Source of the DNA: Arthrobacter antioxidans
Lineage (GTDB): Bacteria; Actinomycetota; Actinomycetes; Actinomycetales; Micrococcaceae
Direction: 5' to 3'
NCBI RefSeq assembly: GCF_023100725.1
Contig: NZ_CP095501.1
Location: forward strand, 1,550,001-1,614,000
Length of the DNA: 64,000 bases
Shown: in pieces, positions 1 through 8,000 of the stretch
Layout of the letters: every line of letters starts with the position of its first letter
Position numbering within the stretch: position 1 is the first letter of the stretch
Translations under genes and position numbers: made by a program
Notes under the pieces: generated by a model
What the model was told of the DNA's origin: nothing
What the model saw: the letters and a program-made list of their open reading frames with translations, nothing else
The model's database searches: none

Positions 1-64
1 GGGCCTGGCCGAGCTCACGACCACCAAGTGGATCGTCCAGGGCGCAGGGCACGTCCGTCGCTGA
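1..64 (+). CDS. proA: Gamma-glutamyl phosphate reductase, C-terminal end (partial)
   Basis: Reading from base 2, the last 20 codons give GLAELTTTKWIVQGAGHVRR and then TGA at 62-64. This closely resembles the conserved end of glutamate-5-semialdehyde dehydrogenase (ProA), the NADPH-dependent second enzyme of proline synthesis, whose C-terminus carries a similar GLxELTTxKW sequence. The rest of the gene lies before the window. proA next to nadD is a familiar arrangement in Arthrobacter-like genomes (established knowledge). The call rests on a short tail, so confidence is moderate. Confidence 0.7.
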   Translation, partial: GLAELTTTKWIVQGAGHVRR

Positions 65-171
65 CGCCCCGGCGCGTAGGGGGCAGGCCTTCCTTTACGC
101 GTACCATGGGACCTGATGACCGCGCCGGTCCGTAGCGGACCGGCGGACCCTGAACCGACAGAGGAATGACG

Positions 172-408
172 ATGCTCTACTCCCTCGGCAGCATGCTGCT
201 GGCCACCGAAGCCATGGAACACCACACCGAACTGCCGATGCCCGCCGTCGCGTACGGGCTGATCGTCATGGGCATCCTGCTTACCCTGATGCTCGTCACC
301 GTGTCCTTCTCGAACGTCCGGAACCGCCACCAGGCCGTCGAGGAGCACATCGACCCCCACAAGCAGCACACCAACAAGCACGACCACGGCGAAGCGAACC
401 GGCACTAG
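172..408 (+). CDS. Small single-pass membrane protein, unknown function
   Basis: I do not recognise a named family. The protein has about 78 residues: a short N-terminus rich in Met and His, one hydrophobic segment (about residues 25-47, [20 protein letters not shown]), and a charged C-terminal tail rich in His, Lys and Glu that should lie in the cytoplasm. The frame also opens at ATG 166, but GAGG at 161-164 is only 1 nt from that codon and 7 nt from the ATG at 172, so I prefer 172. It lies between proA and nadD on the same strand and ends 8 nt before the nadD GTG, so co-transcription is likely. The His-rich tail could bind metal, but that is speculation. Confidence 0.6.
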   Translation: MLYSLGSMLLATEAMEHHTELPMPAVAYGLIVMGILLTLMLVTVSFSNVRNRHQAVEEHIDPHKQHTNKHDHGEANRH

Positions 409-416
409 CGGTCCAG

Positions 417-1163
417 GTGGCAGCAGACACTACCGAGCGGGACGTCATGGGCGGCCTCAGGCAGCGGCACCATGACGGATCGCCCTGGCGCCTCGGGGTC
501 ATGGGCGGCACGTTCGACCCCATCCACCACGGGCACCTGGTCGCCGCGAGCGAGGTCGCCTCGGTGTTCGACCTCGACGAGGTGGTCTTCGTCCCGACCG
601 GTCAGCCCTGGCAGAAGGTGGACAAGGACGTGACGGCGGCCGAGCACCGCTATCTGATGACGGTCATCGCGACGGCGTCGAACCCGAGCTTCACCGTGAG
701 CCGCGTGGACATCGAACGTCCCGGTCTCACCTTCACGATCGACACCCTGCGCGACCTGAAGGCGGAGCGGCCGGACGCGCAGCTGTTCTTCATCACCGGC
801 GCCGATGCCATGGCCCAGATCCTCACCTGGAAGGACGCGGAGGAGCTCTGGTCCCTCGCCCACTTCATCGGGGTGACGCGTCCCGGGCACGAACTCGACG
901 GGCGGGGCCGCGACGTCAGCCTGCTGGAGGTGCCCGCCATGGCGATCTCCAGCACCGACTGCAGGCACCGCGTCGGCGAGGGGAAGCCGGTCTGGTACCT
1001 GGTGCCCGACGGCGTGGTGCAGTACATCGCCAAGCACCGCCTCTATCGGCGCGTGGACCCGTCGGGGACGGGACCGGCGTCGCAGCAGGGGGATGAACAC
1101 GCCCCGCCGACAGAACGGCAGCACCGGGACAGTCCGAGCTCCGTACAACAACCCACTGGATGA
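417..1163 (+). CDS. nadD: Nicotinate-nucleotide adenylyltransferase
   Basis: NadD transfers AMP from ATP to nicotinate mononucleotide to make deamido-NAD, the penultimate step of NAD synthesis. The nucleotidyltransferase motif [12 protein letters not shown] lies near residues 30-41 and the ISSTxxR motif appears as ISSTDCRHR. The core ends at about residue 212 (YIAKHRLYR). A further 35 or so polar residues follow, which is longer than usual for NadD (about 190-215 residues). The GTG at 417 is the longest start. An in-frame ATG at 447 (MGGLRQRH) is a good alternative because the first residues are not conserved in the family. The 3' end may overlap the next gene if that gene starts early. This window also carries NAD salvage genes at 7335-9870. 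Confidence 0.93.
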   Translation: MAADTTERDVMGGLRQRHHDGSPWRLGVMGGTFDPIHHGHLVAASEVASVFDLDEVVFVPTGQPWQKVDKDVTAAEHRYLMTVIATASNPSFTVSRVDIERPGLTFTIDTLRDLKAERPDAQLFFITGADAMAQILTWKDAEELWSLAHFIGVTRPGHELDGRGRDVSLLEVPAMAISSTDCRHRVGEGKPVWYLVPDGVVQYIAKHRLYRRVDPSGTGPASQQGDEHAPPTERQHRDSPSSVQQPTG

Positions 1164-1170
1164 ATCACCG

Positions 1171-2175
1171 ATGAGCAAGGCGAACGACACACGGGCCACC
1201 GGGTCTCCCGTGGCGGACCATGCCGGGTCAGGGGAGCCGGACATGGCAGCGAGGAACAGCTCCACGGACGTCAGCCTGCAGGACGCCCCCGCGGACGACG
1301 GCGGCGCTGTGCGGGTGGAGCTCCCCACACGACGTCAGCTGCGGCTGCAGCAGGTCGACGGGCGGGCGGTGGCGCCCGATCCGGCGACCGACCAGCGGGT
1401 GGACGTCGTCAGGGCTCCATTACCCGGCGGGCGTCGGGACCGTCGTCGGCGGTCCGACGCCCGGGTGGCGTCCGATCCCACGGCACCCGGGATCGCCGGA
1501 TCCGGCGTGCCTGCGCCCGGGGTGACCGCGGATGGGACGGCTGTGCCGCCGTCGAGCCCCCGGCGTGCGGAGGACATGAGCGTCGAGGAGGCCCTCGCCG
1601 CCCGGCAGTCGATCGGCGAGGACGCGAGCGAGCACCTTGCCGGCCTGCGGGCGGCCGGGGCGGAGGACCCCTTCGTCGTCGACCCCGGGGTGCTGGCGCA
1701 GCAGAAGGCTCTGGCCGACCGCGCCGCGGCCCTGAATTCGCGTGCGCGCCGACCGCAGGAGCCGTCGGTGCAGAACCAGCAGCGCACGCCCCCGCCGATC
1801 GACCCGACCGCGGCCCACAACCTCTCGATCATCGCCCCACCCGCGCTCGTGCGGGTGCCCGGCAGTGCGCAGTCCGTCCTGCGGGCGCCTGCGACCACGC
1901 ACATCCCGATCGTCCTACCGCGCCCCGAGCCCTCCGCCGCCCTGCCGGTCCGGACCGGGGAAAGTGACAGCGGAGGTGTGGAGGGGCCGGATCCGAGAGC
2001 GAGCACCCAGCCCATCGGGGCGCGGGACGCCTTCGGCCTGGACCCCCTCGATGCGATGACTGCGGGCCTCGGACGGCTGCGGCGCGTGCGGTATCTGCAG
2101 TACTCGTTGCTCGTCGTGGGCGCGACCGCCCTCGCGACCGGGATAATAATGACAGTCAGCTCCCTCAATGGGTGA
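1171..2175 (+). CDS. Proline/alanine-rich protein with C-terminal membrane anchor, unknown function
   Basis: The protein has about 334 residues, mostly low-complexity Pro/Ala/Arg/Asp sequence without a recognisable domain, and ends in one hydrophobic helix (LLVVGATALATGIIMTV) with four residues after it. That implies a tail-anchored protein with a large disordered cytoplasmic part. It sits between nadD and rsfS; a similar protein of unknown function occupies this slot in relatives as I remember them. The frame stays open upstream to ATG 1093, inside nadD. I chose ATG 1171, eight bases after the nadD stop, because it avoids a 71-bp overlap, although its ribosome binding site is weak. Function unknown. 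Confidence 0.65.
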   Translation: MSKANDTRATGSPVADHAGSGEPDMAARNSSTDVSLQDAPADDGGAVRVELPTRRQLRLQQVDGRAVAPDPATDQRVDVVRAPLPGGRRDRRRRSDARVASDPTAPGIAGSGVPAPGVTADGTAVPPSSPRRAEDMSVEEALAARQSIGEDASEHLAGLRAAGAEDPFVVDPGVLAQQKALADRAAALNSRARRPQEPSVQNQQRTPPPIDPTAAHNLSIIAPPALVRVPGSAQSVLRAPATTHIPIVLPRPEPSAALPVRTGESDSGGVEGPDPRASTQPIGARDAFGLDPLDAMTAGLGRLRRVRYLQYSLLVVGATALATGIIMTVSSLNG

Positions 2176-2202
2176 AATTGCTGGCCACACACAAGGAGAT
2201 CA

Positions 2203-2613
2203 GTGAGCGCTACCGAACAGTCCATTGGCATAGCCCGCACCGCGGCGCATGCCGCAGCGGACAAGATCGCCCAGGATATCGTCGCCATCGACGTCAGTGA
2301 CAGGCTCGCGATCACGGACATCTTCGTGATCGCCTCCGCACCGAGCGAGCGGCAGGTCAACGCCATCGTGGACGGCATCGAGGAGGAGCTGTCCAAGCAG
2401 GGCCTGAAGCCCGTGCGCCGTGAAGGTCGCAGCGAGGGCCGCTGGGTGCTCCTCGACTACGCGCAGGTCATCGTCCACGTGCAGCACGAGGAGGACCGCG
2501 TGTTCTACGCCCTCGACCGGCTGTGGAAGGACTGCCCGTCCGTGGACCTCCAGCTCGAGGAGGCACTGCAGAGCTCGCCGCAGGTCGCAGCGTCCGACGT
2601 CGTCCCGGAGTGA
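2203..2613 (+). CDS. rsfS: Ribosomal silencing factor RsfS
   Basis: RsfS (RsfA, formerly Iojap or YbeB) binds uL14 on the large ribosomal subunit and blocks joining of the subunits when nutrients are short. The 136-residue protein has the family features in order: AADKIAQDIVAIDVSD, LAITDIFVIASAPSERQVNAI, then GRWVLLDYAQVIVHVQHEEDRVFYALDRLW. The GTG start has a strong AAGGAG 5 nt upstream. nadD followed closely by rsfS is a widely conserved arrangement. The stop TGA (2611-2613) overlaps the GTG start of the next gene, so the two are probably translationally coupled. Confidence 0.95.
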   Translation: MSATEQSIGIARTAAHAAADKIAQDIVAIDVSDRLAITDIFVIASAPSERQVNAIVDGIEEELSKQGLKPVRREGRSEGRWVLLDYAQVIVHVQHEEDRVFYALDRLWKDCPSVDLQLEEALQSSPQVAASDVVPE

Positions 2614-3290
2614 CGCGGTACCCCCACGCCCATCCTGCGGCCCGGCGCATCGTCTTCTGGCGCCATGGCCGCACGGAATGGAACCACTCGGGCCGTTTCC
2701 AGGGCCAGGAGGACATCGACCTGGACGAGACCGGGCGTGAGCAGGCCGTGCGGGCGGCCGAGGTGCTGATGCTGCGGGAACCGTCGCTGATCGTGTCCTC
2801 GGACCTGCGCCGTGCGGCCGACACGGCCCGGACGCTGGGGGAGCTCACGGGGCTGCCGGTCCTCTACGATCCGCGCCTCCGCGAGACGCATGCCGGCTCG
2901 TGGCAGGGCTTGTCCTTCGCCGAGATCGACGAACAGTTCCCGGATGACAACGCCGCATGGCGGGGTGGAGACCCCGAGGTGCGCGCCGGGGGTGCCGAGA
3001 ACCGCATCGAGGTCGGCGATCGCATGCTCGGCGCGGTCACGGAGGCCGTGGAGCGGATCGGCCCGGCCGAGACGCTCGTGGTCGTCAGCCACGGTGGATC
3101 CATCAGGGCGGCCCTCGCGGCCCTGATGGGATTGCCGCCGGAGCGCTGGGGTGCCCTCGCGGGGCTGTCCAACTGCCACTGGTCCGAGGTGCACGAGGTG
3201 GTGAACAGGGCCGAGGCTCTGTTCTCGTGGCAACTGACCGAGCACAACGTGGGGCTCGGGTCCCTGCCCGAGGAGCCACTGGAGGGATGA
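2610..3290 (+). CDS. Histidine phosphatase family protein (GpmB/phosphoglycerate mutase-like)
   Basis: This is a member of the histidine phosphatase superfamily, whose enzymes work through a phospho-histidine intermediate. The catalytic motif RHGRTEWN lies near residues 14-21, and the second catalytic His is in VVVSHGGSIRAAL near residue 155. The frame is open from 2523, well inside rsfS, but the GTG at 2610 shares GTGA with the rsfS stop and puts the catalytic His at the usual distance from the N-terminus, giving 226 residues. The substrate cannot be told from sequence. Members downstream of rsfS are often annotated as phosphoglycerate mutase without proof. Nothing in the active site looks damaged. 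Confidence 0.88.
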   Translation: MTRYPHAHPAARRIVFWRHGRTEWNHSGRFQGQEDIDLDETGREQAVRAAEVLMLREPSLIVSSDLRRAADTARTLGELTGLPVLYDPRLRETHAGSWQGLSFAEIDEQFPDDNAAWRGGDPEVRAGGAENRIEVGDRMLGAVTEAVERIGPAETLVVVSHGGSIRAALAALMGLPPERWGALAGLSNCHWSEVHEVVNRAEALFSWQLTEHNVGLGSLPEEPLEG

Positions 3291-3309
3291 GTGGGCGCGG
3301 GAAGCCGAT

Positions 3310-3338
3310 TTGTCGAAGCCGCCAGAATTTACTAGACT
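3310..3338 (+). promoter_or_regulatory. Promoter of tRNA-Ala
   Basis: TTGTCG at 3310-3315 and TAGACT at 3333-3338 are separated by 17 bp, the ideal spacing for a housekeeping (SigA-type) promoter. They lie directly upstream of the tRNA, which starts 48 bp after the -10 box. The hexamers are close to consensus and no other gene is nearby. Confidence 0.65.
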
Positions 3339-3385
3339 GATCGAGTTGCTTCGGCCGGTTCGCCCGGACGATGCAGCGCAGATTC

Positions 3386-3458
3386 GGGGCTATGGCGCAG
3401 CTGGTAGCGCACCTGCATGGCATGCAGGGGGTCAGGGGTTCGAATCCCCTTAGCTCCA
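3386..3458 (+). tRNA. tRNA-Ala (anticodon GGC)
   Basis: The 73-nt sequence folds into a complete cloverleaf. The acceptor arm GGGGCTA pairs with TAGCTCC and includes the G3:U70 wobble that marks alanine tRNAs. The anticodon stem CCTGC/GCAGG holds loop ATGGCAT, with anticodon GGC at 3419-3421. The T arm contains GGTTCGAAT. The discriminator is A (3458) and CCA is not encoded (CAA follows). It reads GCC, a very common codon in this high-GC genome. A terminator follows directly. No integrase or attachment-site duplication is visible. Confidence 0.97.
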
Positions 3459-3463
3459 CAACG

Positions 3464-3508
3464 AACCGCCGGAATCCAAGGTAAGAGCTTGGGTCCGGCG
3501 GTTTTTTG
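3464..3508 (+). terminator. Intrinsic terminator after tRNA-Ala
   Basis: AACCGCCGGA (3464-3473) pairs with TCCGGCGGTT (3494-3503), extended inward by CCAAG/CTTGG with a small bulge. The arm runs into six T residues (3502-3507). This is a classic rho-independent terminator. Confidence 0.9.
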
Positions 3509-3616
3509 TTGCCCTGGGGGAGTCGATCGCGGATCGCCCGGCCCGTCAGTGCAGATGCTTCGCGGCCAGCGCCCCGCATCGACCTGGGGTTCACGGCTTG
3601 ACGAGTGGAAGACGTT

Positions 3617-4510
3617 CTAGGCGGCCGTTGCATCCGGCTTCCGGCGGTGTCTGTGGTGTGTTTCGTAGCTTTCGAATACCGCTGAGGTGGTTTTCCCTGA
3701 GTGACCAAATCTTCCACGCAGGACATCTGCCAGGTCATCAAGGGCTGCGTGCATCATCCGTCCGGCAAAACGCAGGTCGGGGTCAGTGCTTGCCTGCGCT
3801 TCGGAGGCTAGCAGTTGTGCATAGGTGATGGTGGCCGGCAGTGATCCTCTCCTCTGTGCTTCGTGAAAGTAGTACGTTTCGTTGAAGGCCAGCAGATCGA
3901 TGCTGACCGTGGCTACACTCCTGGCGAACGATTCAAGCAATGCAGCGGCATGTCCGGGTTCCAGCGCGGATAGGCCCTGCTGGCCGGCGGCCTCTCGGAA
4001 CAGGTTCAGATCGTGGGCAAGAGCGCGGCGACGGCTCAGTGCTGGATAGGTTTGCAGAATCCAGGAGACCGTGGCGGTGAGCAACCCGAAGCCGGTGACG
4101 GCCTGCGCTGCAGTGACGAATCGAAGCAAGGGCGTCGCCGGAACTATTTCTCCGTAACCGACCGTGGATAGGCTGACCATCGAGAAGTACAGGGCTTCGG
4201 TGAGGTCGCCGCGGTGGGGAACGCCGTCTGCGTAGACGAACCCCTCCGGTAGGTGCGGAAGGTACAACAGAGCCCATCCCATGATGGCCAACGACGCCCA
4301 GGCGCCGATCACGGCTGCCATTGCAACGGGGGCGGCGACGGCGACGGCACGGCCGGCGAACCGTCGGGACAGCAACCACAACGCGCGCATGATCATCCTG
4401 CAAACAGGTCCCGCACCATGGGGGTAGAGGAGTGTGTGAAAGACGTCGGTGGCCATCAAGAGAATCAGTCCCGCCCCGATAACAGTCAGCACAATGTCTC
4501 GGAAGTCCAT
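3617..4510 (-). CDS. Two-TM potassium channel family protein
   Basis: This is an ion channel of the Ion_trans_2 type. The selectivity filter TVGYG is at residues 116-120 (SLSTVGYGEIVP), which indicates K+ conduction. Hydrophobic segments lie at about residues 5-25, 58-85 (outer helix before the pore) and 130-155 (inner helix after the pore). An approximately 140-residue cytoplasmic tail follows, with no TrkA-N or RCK motif that I can see. The 297-residue protein begins with an unambiguous ATG (MDFRDIVLTV), and GGTGAACC precedes it as a weak ribosome binding site. It stands alone; its tail is convergent with the tRNA terminator. A second, RCK-bearing channel is at 39239. Confidence 0.85.
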   Translation of the reverse strand: MDFRDIVLTVIGAGLILLMATDVFHTLLYPHGAGPVCRMIMRALWLLSRRFAGRAVAVAAPVAMAAVIGAWASLAIMGWALLYLPHLPEGFVYADGVPHRGDLTEALYFSMVSLSTVGYGEIVPATPLLRFVTAAQAVTGFGLLTATVSWILQTYPALSRRRALAHDLNLFREAAGQQGLSALEPGHAAALLESFARSVATVSIDLLAFNETYYFHEAQRRGSLPATITYAQLLASEAQASTDPDLRFAGRMMHAALDDLADVLRGRFGHSGKTTSAVFESYETHHRHRRKPDATAA

Positions 4511-4877
4511 GGTTCACCTTACGGTCAGGGCAGTGTCGGCACCGATTGACCGATACCGCTTCCGCCCTGAGTGGGTGTGAAGGTGTTGCGTCGAGTACAC
4601 CCCGACGCCGCACTCGACGGACCGCCGAAGCCACCGCAGTCGTGCCCGCAAGCCACTGGATCTGGTCCTGACGACCGTGATCCTGCGGCCCGTCAGTGGT
4701 GGACTTACGGTCGGAGACCTGCTCGACGCGGCAGGTCCACGCCGCCGGGCCGGCGCATCCGGGACGATCCTCGACTGGGCCACGAATCCTGGGGTCGGGC
4801 CATTGATCTGCGCTCCGCCCAGGAATAGGCTCTGCCGTCCCAGCATGATCGATACGGCAGACGGAGAGGATTCTGAC
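4511..4877. other. Divergent intergenic region without a visible gene
   Basis: This 367-bp stretch separates the divergent channel and SnoaL-like genes and should hold both promoters. I see no convincing open frame with a ribosome binding site, no RNA gene and no strong repeat. The frame of the downstream gene is open back to 4677, but its codons look non-coding until ATG 4878. Confidence 0.5.
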
Positions 4878-5270
4878 ATGGGAGCTGCAGAAGACGGTGA
4901 AGTGGTTCGGCGGGGATATGAGGCATTCATCGCAGGGGATCTGGCGACTCTGGGCGAACTGTTCGCGGACGACGCGGTGTGGTCCGTCCCTGGAACCGGA
5001 GTGCTGTCCGGCATGAAGCGGGGACGCGACGCTGTCTTGGCTTACTTCGGCGAACTGGGATCCCGTTCCCGGGGCTCACTCCGAGTAACCGTCCAGGACA
5101 TCGTCGGCGGGGAGAAGCACACCGTGGGAATCCATCACAGCCACGCCGACATCGACGGAAGGACCTACGACCAGGTCACGGTCGTCGTGTTCGCACTCCG
5201 GGACGGAAAGGTGATCGAGGCCAAGGAGTTCTTCGAGGACCAGACCAAGTCGGACGAGTTCTGGGGCTGA
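4878..5270 (+). CDS. SnoaL-like / NTF2-fold protein
   Basis: The 130-residue protein has the cone-like NTF2 fold pattern: an N-terminal helix (VVRRGYEAFIAGDLATLGELFADDAVW), a GxxAVLAYFGEL helix, then four beta strands ending in ALRDGKVIEAKEFFEDQ. The family includes polyketide cyclases, dehydratases and many small proteins of unknown role; here the substrate is unknown. The frame is open upstream to 4677, but GGAGAGGA at 4863-4870 is well placed before ATG 4878, and the domain begins there. It is a single-gene unit, convergent with the decarboxylase. Confidence 0.8.
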   Translation: MGAAEDGEVVRRGYEAFIAGDLATLGELFADDAVWSVPGTGVLSGMKRGRDAVLAYFGELGSRSRGSLRVTVQDIVGGEKHTVGIHHSHADIDGRTYDQVTVVVFALRDGKVIEAKEFFEDQTKSDEFWG

Positions 5271-5476
5271 GTTCGCTTTAGTGCAGCGTCCTCCGCCTCG
5301 GTCGCAGCCTGCTCGGCCGCCACTGCGGCCACCGCCTCGGCACCCGTGCCACCGGGACCGGAGACCTCCGGCTATATCGGGGGAAGGGTGACGGCACGGT
5401 GTGGAGCGGTGAGCGCATCGGAGTGCGCTGGACTTCGATGAACGTGCGAGGGAGACCAGGGGACCTCTTTCGAGCT

Positions 5477-6934
5477 TCAATCCCCCCATTGATCGGTCGC
5501 TCCGCCCTCAGTCCCCACCGCCGCCAGGGCGTCCCGCACCGCGTCGACGGCGACGGCCGTGTCGGCGTCGTCGGTGCTCCAATTGCTCACCGAGATCCGC
5601 AGGATGTCCCGGCCCTGCCAGCGCGAACCGGACATCCACACCCGGCCGTCGGCCATGATCCGGGCCGTCACCGCCCTCGTGGTGGCGTCGTCGCCGAACG
5701 CCAGTGAGACCTGGGTGTAGACGACGTCGTTGAGTACCTCCACGCCCTCCAGGGCGGCCAATCGCTCCGCGAGGTGCCGGGCGTGCCGCACCAGCCCGCG
5801 GACCTGGTCGGTGACGCCGTCCCGGCCCAGCGACTTCAGGGCCGCCCACACCGGGACGCCACGGGCACGCCGGGACAGCTCGGGGACGGTCTCCAAGGGG
5901 TCCGCGGGGCCGTCCGTGGCCTGGACGAGGTAGCTGGCGTGCACGCCCATCGCGGCACGCAGCGCGGTGGCATCGCGGACCACCGCGATGCCGCAGTCGT
6001 ACGGCACGTTGAGTGTCTTGTGTGCGTCGGTGCCCCAGGAGTCGGCGCCCTCCACTCCCGCGGTCAGGGCCGCCAGCTCCGGCACGGCGGCGGCCCACAG
6101 TCCGAAGGCGCCGTCCACGTGGACCCAGGCTCCGTGGGCGTCGGCGACGGCGATCGCCTCCGTGAACGGGTCGAAGGCCCCGGAGTGCAGGTTCCCGGCC
6201 TGCAGGCAGACCAACAGCGGGGTGCGGCCCGACCCGCTCGACCGTCCGCGCCCGGCGTCTGCCGAGGCGAGGGTCAGGACACGGTCCAGTTCCGCCGGGT
6301 CGAGGCGGCCCTGCCGGTCGACCGGCACCACCGTGGGCCGGCCCAGCCCCAGGTAGCGGAGCCCCAGGTCGATCGTGTCGTGCCGTTCCCTGCCCACGAA
6401 ACACTGGATCCGTGGTGCACCGGTGAGGCCCTCGGCGTCCAGGTCCCAACCGGCGTCGGTCATCAGCCGCCACCGGGCCGCGGCCAGTCCTGCGAAGTTG
6501 GCCATCGTGGCGCCCGTGGTGAAGCCGACATCCGCTGTCTGCGGCAGGTTCAGGAGGTCGAGCAGCCAGGTGCCGGCGGCTTCCTCGATGGCGGCAGTAG
6601 CAGGGGTCGCGTAGCGGAGCCCGGTGTTCTGGTCCCAGGCGCTGACGAGCCAGTCCGCAGCCAGCGCCGCGGGAAGCGTGCCGCCCATGACCCAGCCGAA
6701 GAACCGCCCGGAGGGGATGGCCATCAGCCCGGGTTCCGCCTTCGCGGCCAGATAGTCCACCACGTCGGCCGCCGGGGACCCGGCACGGGGGAGGGGGCCG
6801 CCGAAATCTGCTGCGAGATCGGCGGCGGTCCTGCTCGGGCCGACGCGCCGTCGGGTTTGGCTCTGGAGCCACTGGCGTACGTGCCCGGACGCCGCAGCGA
6901 GGGCGTCTTCGTAGCGTTCCTCGGGTGCCGACAT
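5477..6934 (-). CDS. Pyridoxal-phosphate-dependent decarboxylase family protein
   Basis: This is a fold-type I PLP enzyme of the group II decarboxylase family (aromatic amino acid, glutamate and diaminobutyrate decarboxylases and relatives). The PLP-binding lysine is in DAHKTLNVPYDCG, about residue 300. VHVDGAFGLWAA carries the aspartate that contacts the PLP nitrogen, and TTGATMANFAGLAAAR is the typical phosphate-binding region. The protein has 485 residues, a normal length with no visible defect. The amino-acid substrate cannot be assigned; similar proteins are often annotated as aspartate aminotransferase family or L-2,4-diaminobutyrate decarboxylase. No Shine-Dalgarno is present; TAGCAT lies 6 nt before the ATG, so the mRNA is probably leaderless. 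Confidence 0.88.
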   Translation of the reverse strand: MSAPEERYEDALAAASGHVRQWLQSQTRRRVGPSRTAADLAADFGGPLPRAGSPAADVVDYLAAKAEPGLMAIPSGRFFGWVMGGTLPAALAADWLVSAWDQNTGLRYATPATAAIEEAAGTWLLDLLNLPQTADVGFTTGATMANFAGLAAARWRLMTDAGWDLDAEGLTGAPRIQCFVGRERHDTIDLGLRYLGLGRPTVVPVDRQGRLDPAELDRVLTLASADAGRGRSSGSGRTPLLVCLQAGNLHSGAFDPFTEAIAVADAHGAWVHVDGAFGLWAAAVPELAALTAGVEGADSWGTDAHKTLNVPYDCGIAVVRDATALRAAMGVHASYLVQATDGPADPLETVPELSRRARGVPVWAALKSLGRDGVTDQVRGLVRHARHLAERLAALEGVEVLNDVVYTQVSLAFGDDATTRAVTARIMADGRVWMSGSRWQGRDILRISVSNWSTDDADTAVAVDAVRDALAAVGTEGGATDQWGD

Positions 6935-6940
6935 GGCGGC

Positions 6941-6946
6941 ATGCTA
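6941..6946 (-). promoter_or_regulatory. -10 box for leaderless transcription of the PLP decarboxylase gene
   Basis: On the minus strand TAGCAT is followed by 6 nt (GCCGCC) and then the ATG at 6934. A transcript starting about 7 nt after the hexamer would begin at the start codon. I see no good -35. Confidence 0.5.
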
Positions 6947-7020
6947 CGCCCGCGCATCAGGAAGCGGCAGTGCCTTCCGGACGGTCATCCACGGGATCCG
7001 TGACCTGGCGGAAGCTTCCG

Positions 7021-7194
7021 CTACTCGGTGGAAGGGGGCCGCCCGGGGGAGTCGGTGTAGTACGACCGCAGCCCGTGCTTCACTCCGAGCCGGACGATCC
7101 AGTACAGGATGAAGCCGGTGATCGCAGGCACGATGAGCCAGACGACGAGAATGACGAAGAACCCGATTCCATCCAGACGCACAGCTACCCCCAT
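7021..7194 (-). CDS. Very small single-pass membrane protein, unknown
   Basis: The protein has about 57 residues with one strong hydrophobic helix (FFVILVVWLIVPAITGFILYWIV), then VRLGVKHGLRSYYTDSPGRPPSTE, a basic tail with no match I know. I chose ATG 7194 because the frame upstream (to 7284) is an unlikely Arg/Ala-rich sequence. The ribosome binding site is weak. The gene is divergent from pnuC, which starts 141 bp away. It may be a real small protein; confidence is limited by its length. Confidence 0.45.
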   Translation of the reverse strand: MGVAVRLDGIGFFVILVVWLIVPAITGFILYWIVRLGVKHGLRSYYTDSPGRPPSTE

Positions 7195-7296
7195 TGACGA
7201 ACGATCAGATGGCCCGAGCGTAGCGCGCGTTCCGCGCGAGGCGCGCCACGCGCCGCCGGCGCGGGGTCTTCCATTCCGTGCCACGTCGCCCTAGAG

Positions 7297-7323
7297 TGTT
7301 TATTGTCAGATTGACAATAAACA
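7297..7323 (+). promoter_or_regulatory. Candidate NrtR operator upstream of pnuC-nadR-nrtR
   Basis: TGTTTATTGTCA (7297-7308), spacer GAT, then TGACAATAAACA (7312-7323) form a perfect 12-bp inverted repeat. It is strikingly AT-rich for this genome. It ends just where the pnuC ribosome binding site AAGGAG (7323-7328) begins, 11 bp before the start codon. A -10-like TAGAGT (7292-7297) touches its left edge. The last gene of the operon encodes an NrtR-type Nudix/winged-helix repressor, so autoregulation through this palindrome is the natural inference. Confidence 0.75.
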
Positions 7324-7334
7324 AGGAGCGCGAG

Positions 7335-8000
7335 ATGACCGCGGTACTGGACTGGATGAACTCACCGGCAGCAACCCTGCTCGGAGCACCTGTCAGCTGG
7401 ATCGAGGTCATCGGTTTCATCACGGGCGCGGCCTGCGTCTACGGCGTCGCCCGGCAACGGGCCTGGAACTGGCCGGTGGGCATCGTCAACAACATCGCCT
7501 TCATGGTCCTGTTCTTCGGCGCCGGGCTCTACGGGGAGACCCTGCTGCAGGCCGTCTTCGCCGCCGTCGCCGTCTATGGCTGGTACAACTGGGTCCGTGG
7601 CGCCAGGGACACCGACGCAACAGGCGACCTGCCCATCCGCGACGCCGGCCGCGCCGAGGCCCTCGCCGGTCTCGGCATCGTCATCGCGGCGACCGTGGGG
7701 ATCGCCATGATCCTCACCCACGGGACGGACTCCCAGGTGCCCTGGCCGGATGCCTTCGTCCTCGCGGCCTCGCTGCTGGCGACCTACGGGCAGGCGAAGA
7801 AGATCTTCCAGCACTGGTACGTCTGGATCGCCATCGACCTCGTGTCCATCCCGCTCTACTTCTCGCGGGGCCTGAACCTCACTGCCATCCTCTACATAGG
7901 GTTCACAGCACTGTGCGTCTACGGCCTGATGGACTGGAAGCGCACCCGCACCGACGCTGCCCCTGTCGCCGCCACCGCACCCGAGGGGGTGTCAGCATGA
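7335..8000 (+). CDS. pnuC: Nicotinamide riboside transporter PnuC
   Basis: PnuC is a SWEET-like facilitator that brings nicotinamide riboside into the cell, where NadR traps it by phosphorylation. The 221-residue protein has about seven hydrophobic helices and family motifs: GAACVYGVARQRAWNWPVGIVNN, then QAVFAAVAVYGWYNWVRG, and later WYVWIAIDLVSIPLYFSRGL. The frame is open upstream to 7278, but AAGGAG at 7323-7328 fixes ATG 7335. Its TGA (7998-8000) shares ATGA with the start of nadR, giving tight translational coupling. The inverted repeat at 7297-7323 should repress the operon when NAD is ample. Confidence 0.95.
   Translation: MTAVLDWMNSPAATLLGAPVSWIEVIGFITGAACVYGVARQRAWNWPVGIVNNIAFMVLFFGAGLYGETLLQAVFAAVAVYGWYNWVRGARDTDATGDLPIRDAGRAEALAGLGIVIAATVGIAMILTHGTDSQVPWPDAFVLAASLLATYGQAKKIFQHWYVWIAIDLVSIPLYFSRGLNLTAILYIGFTALCVYGLMDWKRTRTDAAPVAATAPEGVSA

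Noticed and set aside
3386-3458. tRNA-Ala as an integration site for a genomic island.
   Set aside because: No integrase follows, no second copy of the tRNA 3' end is seen in the window, and a normal terminator lies directly downstream.
7021-7284. The longer form of the tiny membrane protein, starting at 7284.
   Set aside because: The first 30 residues would be Arg/Ala/Gly-rich non-coding-like sequence and would run close to the pnuC promoter; the ATG at 7194 starts just before the hydrophobic helix.
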